From Pseudonocardiales bacterium (GTDB lineage Bacteria; Actinomycetota; Actinomycetes; Mycobacteriales; Jatrophihabitantaceae): DNA of 8,064 nucleotides. The translations under genes were made by a program, and so were the position numbers. The stretch covers positions 1 to 8,064 of the forward strand of contig JAVEEO010000147.1 in NCBI GenBank assembly GCA_030840415.1, given 5' to 3'. The notes under the pieces were generated by a model that was not told the DNA's origin, made no database searches, and saw only the letters and a list, made by a program, of their open reading frames with translations. Below are positions 5,189-8,064 of the stretch, piece by piece. The number at the start of each line of letters is the position of its first letter. Position 1 is the stretch's first letter.

Positions 5189-5434
5189 ATGTCAATCACG
5201 GCAAGCGAGGCACGCAGGAATCTGTTCCCGCTCATCGAGCAGGTCAACGATGACCGCACGCCGGTGGAAATCACCTCTCGGCGTGGTGATGCCGTCCTGA
5301 TGTCCCGGGCGGACTACGAAGCGTTGGAGGAAACGGCGCACCTGCTCCGCTCGCCGGCAAATGCACGTCGACTGTTGGAAAGTCTGCAGCAGGCAACCAG
5401 TGGTGATCGGCAGGAACGCGCGCTGCTCACGTGA
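5189..5434 (+). CDS. yefM: YefM-type antitoxin (Phd/YefM family)
   Basis: An 81-residue antitoxin, close to the length of Escherichia coli YefM. The N-terminal half is the Phd/YefM dimer and DNA-binding fold, starting SITASEARRNL, with PVEITSRRGDAVLMSRADYE at 25-44. The C-terminal half carries LEETAHLLRSPANARRLLES (46-65), nearly the same as the E. coli segment that wraps and neutralises YoeB. The last 12 or so residues are probably disordered. The ribosome site GGAGGGG precedes ATG 5189 closely. The stop overlaps the toxin start by 4 bp, so the two are translationally coupled. The protein, alone or with toxin, should repress the promoter through the palindrome just upstream. GC content is visibly lower than in the flanking genes. 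Confidence 0.95.
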   Translation: MSITASEARRNLFPLIEQVNDDRTPVEITSRRGDAVLMSRADYEALEETAHLLRSPANARRLLESLQQATSGDRQERALLT

Positions 5435-5688
5435 GGCTGGTATTCACCTCACATGGCTGGGAAGACTACCGATATTGGCAGACGGCTGATCGGAACATGC
5501 TGAAAAGGATCAACCGGCTGCTGGACGAAGTAGTGCGCGATCCCTTCACTGGAATAGGGAAGCCCGAACAGTTACGCCATGCACTGGCCGGCAGTTGGTC
5601 GCGCCGCATCAGCGATGAACATCGCTTGGTGTACCTCGTCGATGGCGACGACGTAGTGGTGCTGCAGGCGCGGTACCACTACTCCTGA
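5431..5688 (+). CDS. yoeB: YoeB-type toxin, ribosome-dependent mRNA interferase
   Basis: An 85-residue RelE-superfamily toxin that cleaves mRNA in the ribosomal A site until bound by its antitoxin. It aligns without gaps to the 84-residue E. coli YoeB. The catalytic residues are at the same numbers: E46 (GKPEQLRH), R65 (DEHRLVY), H83 and Y84 (RYHY at the end). The conserved WSRRI (56-60) is also present. The toxin therefore looks active and undamaged. It starts with GTG at 5431, inside the antitoxin stop (GTGA). The gene after it is convergent. The 68-bp gap (5689-5756) contains no convincing terminator. Confidence 0.96.
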   Translation: MRLVFTSHGWEDYRYWQTADRNMLKRINRLLDEVVRDPFTGIGKPEQLRHALAGSWSRRISDEHRLVYLVDGDDVVVLQARYHYS

Positions 5689-5756
5689 TCATCGACCGTC
5701 CGCGTAGCGCCGGAGCAGCGGTGGTCAGGCCGGTCCGCGCCCAAGCAGCACGATCA

Positions 5757-6305
5757 TCAGCAGACCACGCCGAGTGCGCCCGACTTTTCCCACCGGGGGA
5801 TCGCAAGGCCGCGAATGTTCTGCAGGTCCCAGCTTCCCGCGGCCACCTCGCGGATATGCGCCACGATGGCGGGCACGCCGTGTTCGACCTGCTTGGCGAT
5901 CTGCTCGGCGCCGTAGGCCCGGAACGGCTTGCCGGGCTGATAGCAGTACGCACTGCCTCCGGTGCAGGCCGCGGCCGCCTGGCTGGCGAGCGAGTTCGCC
6001 ATGAACGCGCCGGAAGTCGGATGGTGCTGGGACTGCCAGCAGTGCGTTGCCTCGTGCACCAGGAGCGCCGGGTTCGCACCCGGCGTGGCGTAGCCGGTCG
6101 GGCCGATGTTGATGACCGTTCCCTTTGCCGGCACCCAGAGCGTGTAAGGCCGTCCGCCACCGCCGACCGCATCACTGACGCGGATCGCGCCGTAGTCCAG
6201 CGAGGCCCCGAAGACCGGGGTGAGGATGGCGATCTCAGCCGGGTCGAGGGCGCGAACACCGGTAGGACGGGTCATCCCGAACGGCAGTGATGGCATCGAC
6301 GGCAC
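5757..6305 (-). CDS. Small HExxH zinc-metallopeptidase-like protein (Vgr-related/DUF4157-like)
   Basis: A 182-residue protein from GTG 6305; ATG 6296 and ATG 6275 are in-frame alternatives, none with a good ribosome site. The zinc motif HEATH is at 84-88 in LLVHEATHCWQ. The N-terminal part (RALDPAEIAILTPVFGASL, 18-36, then DYGAIRV) and the later AYGAEQIAKQVE (130-141) resemble the small zincin-like proteins annotated as Vgr-related or DUF4157 near Rhs, VgrG and contractile-injection genes. E134 may be the third zinc ligand, by analogy. There is no signal peptide or membrane segment. Five cysteines (89, 114, 121, 182 among them) are unusual for a cytoplasmic protein of this size. It begins 6 bases after the stop of the xanthine dehydrogenase subunit, so it is probably read from that transcript. 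Its substrate and any injection-system partner are unknown; none is visible here. Confidence 0.75.
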   Translation of the reverse strand: MPSMPSLPFGMTRPTGVRALDPAEIAILTPVFGASLDYGAIRVSDAVGGGGRPYTLWVPAKGTVINIGPTGYATPGANPALLVHEATHCWQSQHHPTSGAFMANSLASQAAAACTGGSAYCYQPGKPFRAYGAEQIAKQVEHGVPAIVAHIREVAAGSWDLQNIRGLAIPRWEKSGALGVVC

Positions 6306-6311
6306 GCGTCG

Positions 6312-8064
6312 TCAGGACGGGCCGGTGAGGTGCTCCGGACGGACCGGCACCCGGGTCAGCGCCAGCCCGGTCGCGTCCCGGATGGCGGCCACGATGGCCG
6401 GCGTGGACGAGATGGTCGGCGGCTCGCCCACCCCGCGCAGCCCGTACGGGGCATGCGGATCGGCCAGTTCCAGAACCTCCACCTGCATCGGCGGCATGTC
6501 CAGGATGGTCGGCAGCAGGTAGTCGGTGAACGAAGGGTTGCGCAGCTTTCCCTCGTGCAGCTGGATCTCCTCCATCACCGCCAGCCCCAGGCCCTGCGCG
6601 GTGCCGCCGTGGATCTGGCCCAGCACCGCCTGCGGGTTCATCGCCCTGCCGACGTCCTGCGCGGTGGACAGCTGCACCACCTTGACCAGGCCCAGCTCGG
6701 TGTCGACGTCGACCACCGCCCGGTGCGCGGCGAAGGCGTACTGCACGTGCGCGTTGCCCTGCCCGGTCACCGGATCGATCGGCACCGTCGGCCGGTGCCG
6801 CCACTGCACCGTCTCCTCGATCGGCTCGTCGCCCAGCCGGCCGCCGTGCTCGGCGAGCCGGTCGGCCACCGCCTGGCAGGCTGCCCGCACCGCACCACCG
6901 GTGACGTAGGACTGCCGGGACGCCGAGGTGGAACCGGCCGAGCCGATGCTGGTGTCGGCCGGCAGCACCGTCACCTGCGCCACCCCCAGCTCGGTGCGCA
7001 CGATCTGCTGCAGCAGCGTCACCAGCCCCTGGCCCACCTCGGCGGCGGCGGTGTGCACCGAGGCGACCGGAGTGTCGCCGAGCAGCTCCAGCCGCACCCG
7101 GGCGGTCGAGTAGTCGTCGAATCCCTCGGAGAAACCGACGTTCTTGATGCCGATGCCATAACCGATGCCCCGCACCACGCCCTCGCCGTGGGTGGTGTTG
7201 GACACCCCGCCGGGCAGCTCGCGCACGTCGCGCGGGCCGTCGGCCGGCTCGGCCGGCAATGGAGCGTCCCGTACCCGGCGCAGCAGCTCGGCCACCGGCG
7301 CGGCCGAGTCGACCAGCTGTCCGGTCGGCAGCACCGAACCCTCGCTCATGGCGTTGCGCAGCCGCAGCTCGACCGGTGACAGGCCGCACGCGGCGGCCAG
7401 CTTGTCCATCTGCGATTCGTAGGCGAAACAAGCCTGAACCGCGCCGAAGCCGCGCATCGCGCCGCACGGCGGGTTGTTGGTGTAGGTCACCAGGCAGTCC
7501 ATGGTGGCGTTCGGAACCTCGTACGGGCCGAAGCCCAGCGTCGCCGCGTTGCCGGCCACCGCGGTCGAGGACGAGGCGTACGCGCCGCCGTCCAGCACGA
7601 TCGAGGCCCGGACGAAGACCAGCCTGCCGTCGGCATCCGCCCCATGCTCGTAGCGCAACAGCGCCGGGTGCCGGTGGACGTGGCCGTAGAAGGATTCCTC
7701 GCGGCTGTAGACCATCTTGATCGGACGGCCGGTGCGCAGCGCGAGCAGGCAGGCGTGCGCCTGCATCGAGACGTCCTCGCGACCGCCGAAGGCGCCGCCG
7801 ACCCCGGCCAGGGTGAACCGCACCTTGGCGGCGGGCAGGCCGAGGGCGGCGGCCACCTGGGCCTGGTCGGCATGCAGCCACTGGGTGGCGATGTAGAGGT
7901 CGACGCCGCCGTCCTCGGCCGGCACCGCCAACCCCGACTCCGGGCCGAGGAAGGCCTGGTCCTGCATGCCCACCTGGTACTCGCCGGTCACCACCACCGC
8001 GGCGGTGGCCGGAGCCGAGCCGTGTTCGATGTGCACCGAGCGCAGCACGTTGCCCTCGATGCCG
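6312..8064 (-). CDS. pucD: Xanthine dehydrogenase molybdopterin-binding subunit, C-terminal 583 residues (5' end outside window)
   Basis: The frame is open from the right edge to a TGA at 6312-6314. It lacks roughly the first 150-200 residues of a family near 750-780. This is the catalytic subunit of a three-part purine dehydrogenase: it holds the molybdenum-molybdopterin cofactor and hydroxylates hypoxanthine/xanthine, passing electrons to iron-sulfur and FAD subunits that must lie elsewhere. Counting from the first visible residue, GGAFGGRED (89-97) contains the glutamate matching substrate-binding E802 of bovine xanthine oxidase. GAMRGFGAVQ (201-210) contains the arginine matching R880. 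GVGEPPT (544-550) contains E547, matching the catalytic base E1261. These residues argue for purine rather than aldehyde or CO substrates. The end, DPHAPYGLRGVGEPP, is typical of PucD/XdhA-like actinobacterial subunits. The internal GTG at 8048 is not the true start. Confidence 0.93.
   Translation of the reverse strand, partial: GIEGNVLRSVHIEHGSAPATAAVVVTGEYQVGMQDQAFLGPESGLAVPAEDGGVDLYIATQWLHADQAQVAAALGLPAAKVRFTLAGVGGAFGGREDVSMQAHACLLALRTGRPIKMVYSREESFYGHVHRHPALLRYEHGADADGRLVFVRASIVLDGGAYASSSTAVAGNAATLGFGPYEVPNATMDCLVTYTNNPPCGAMRGFGAVQACFAYESQMDKLAAACGLSPVELRLRNAMSEGSVLPTGQLVDSAAPVAELLRRVRDAPLPAEPADGPRDVRELPGGVSNTTHGEGVVRGIGYGIGIKNVGFSEGFDDYSTARVRLELLGDTPVASVHTAAAEVGQGLVTLLQQIVRTELGVAQVTVLPADTSIGSAGSTSASRQSYVTGGAVRAACQAVADRLAEHGGRLGDEPIEETVQWRHRPTVPIDPVTGQGNAHVQYAFAAHRAVVDVDTELGLVKVVQLSTAQDVGRAMNPQAVLGQIHGGTAQGLGLAVMEEIQLHEGKLRNPSFTDYLLPTILDMPPMQVEVLELADPHAPYGLRGVGEPPTISSTPAIVAAIRDATGLALTRVPVRPEHLTGPS

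Noticed and set aside
4253..5434. 393-residue plus-strand open frame over the SDR and antitoxin genes
   Set aside because: It is in another frame of two clearly recognisable genes and gives an Arg/Gly-rich product.
5685..5760. Inverted repeat CTGATCATCG / CGATCATCAG as a shared terminator between the toxin and the metallopeptidase gene
   Set aside because: One mismatch in ten, a 56-base loop and no U tract; too weak to call.
6330..7379. Plus-strand open frame opposite the xanthine dehydrogenase subunit
   Set aside because: A shadow rich in His/Arg/Gly; the minus strand has a complete set of molybdopterin motifs.

Overview
The window is a piece of a high-GC actinobacterial chromosome. The evidence is very GC-rich third codon positions on both strands, GTG starts, 4-bp stop/start overlaps, a small-type SRP RNA of the Streptomyces/Frankia kind, a Tat-exported protein and an apparently leaderless lipoprotein gene. 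A genus cannot be named from the sequence alone.

Region 1 (1-3293, minus strand). An exported-protein cluster reads, in transcription order: a lipoprotein (2772-3293); a MauE/DoxX-like membrane redox protein (2083-2637); a membrane-anchored MauD/TlpA-like thioredoxin-fold protein with a CEGC site (1304-2086); an unrecognised 170-residue protein (795-1307); and a Tat-exported, cysteine-rich protein resembling the methylamine dehydrogenase light chain (805 running off the left edge). The last four are joined by stop/start overlaps of 4, 4 and 11 bp. No heavy chain, MauG or cupredoxin gene is visible. The light-chain-like protein seems to lack one of the two tryptophans that form the TTQ cofactor, and it carries an extra C-terminal domain. 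It looks like a thiol-oxidation and maturation module serving one disulfide-rich exported protein, rather than a normal methylamine dehydrogenase locus. This is the least familiar part of the window.

Region 2 (3294-3500). A divergent promoter region separates the lipoprotein gene from the SRP RNA gene (ffs, plus strand, about 3354-3446).

Region 3 (3501-5120, plus strand). A FadR-type GntR regulator is followed 60 bp later by a short-chain dehydrogenase. A strong GC hairpin with a perfect 10-bp stem sits between them. They are probably one autoregulated catabolic unit.

Region 4 (5121-5688, plus strand). A complete YefM-YoeB type II toxin-antitoxin pair has overlapping genes and a perfect palindrome (ATTGGTACCAAT) over its predicted start of transcription. 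It is less GC-rich than its surroundings and looks like an insertion.

Region 5 (5757-8064, minus strand). The molybdopterin-binding subunit of a purine (xanthine) dehydrogenase enters from the right edge. Six bases after its stop begins a small HExxH zinc-metallopeptidase-like protein of the family often found near Rhs/VgrG and contractile-injection loci. The protein is convergent with the toxin gene.

No gene-free stretch longer than 300 bases remains. No tRNA, rRNA, CRISPR array or insertion sequence was seen.
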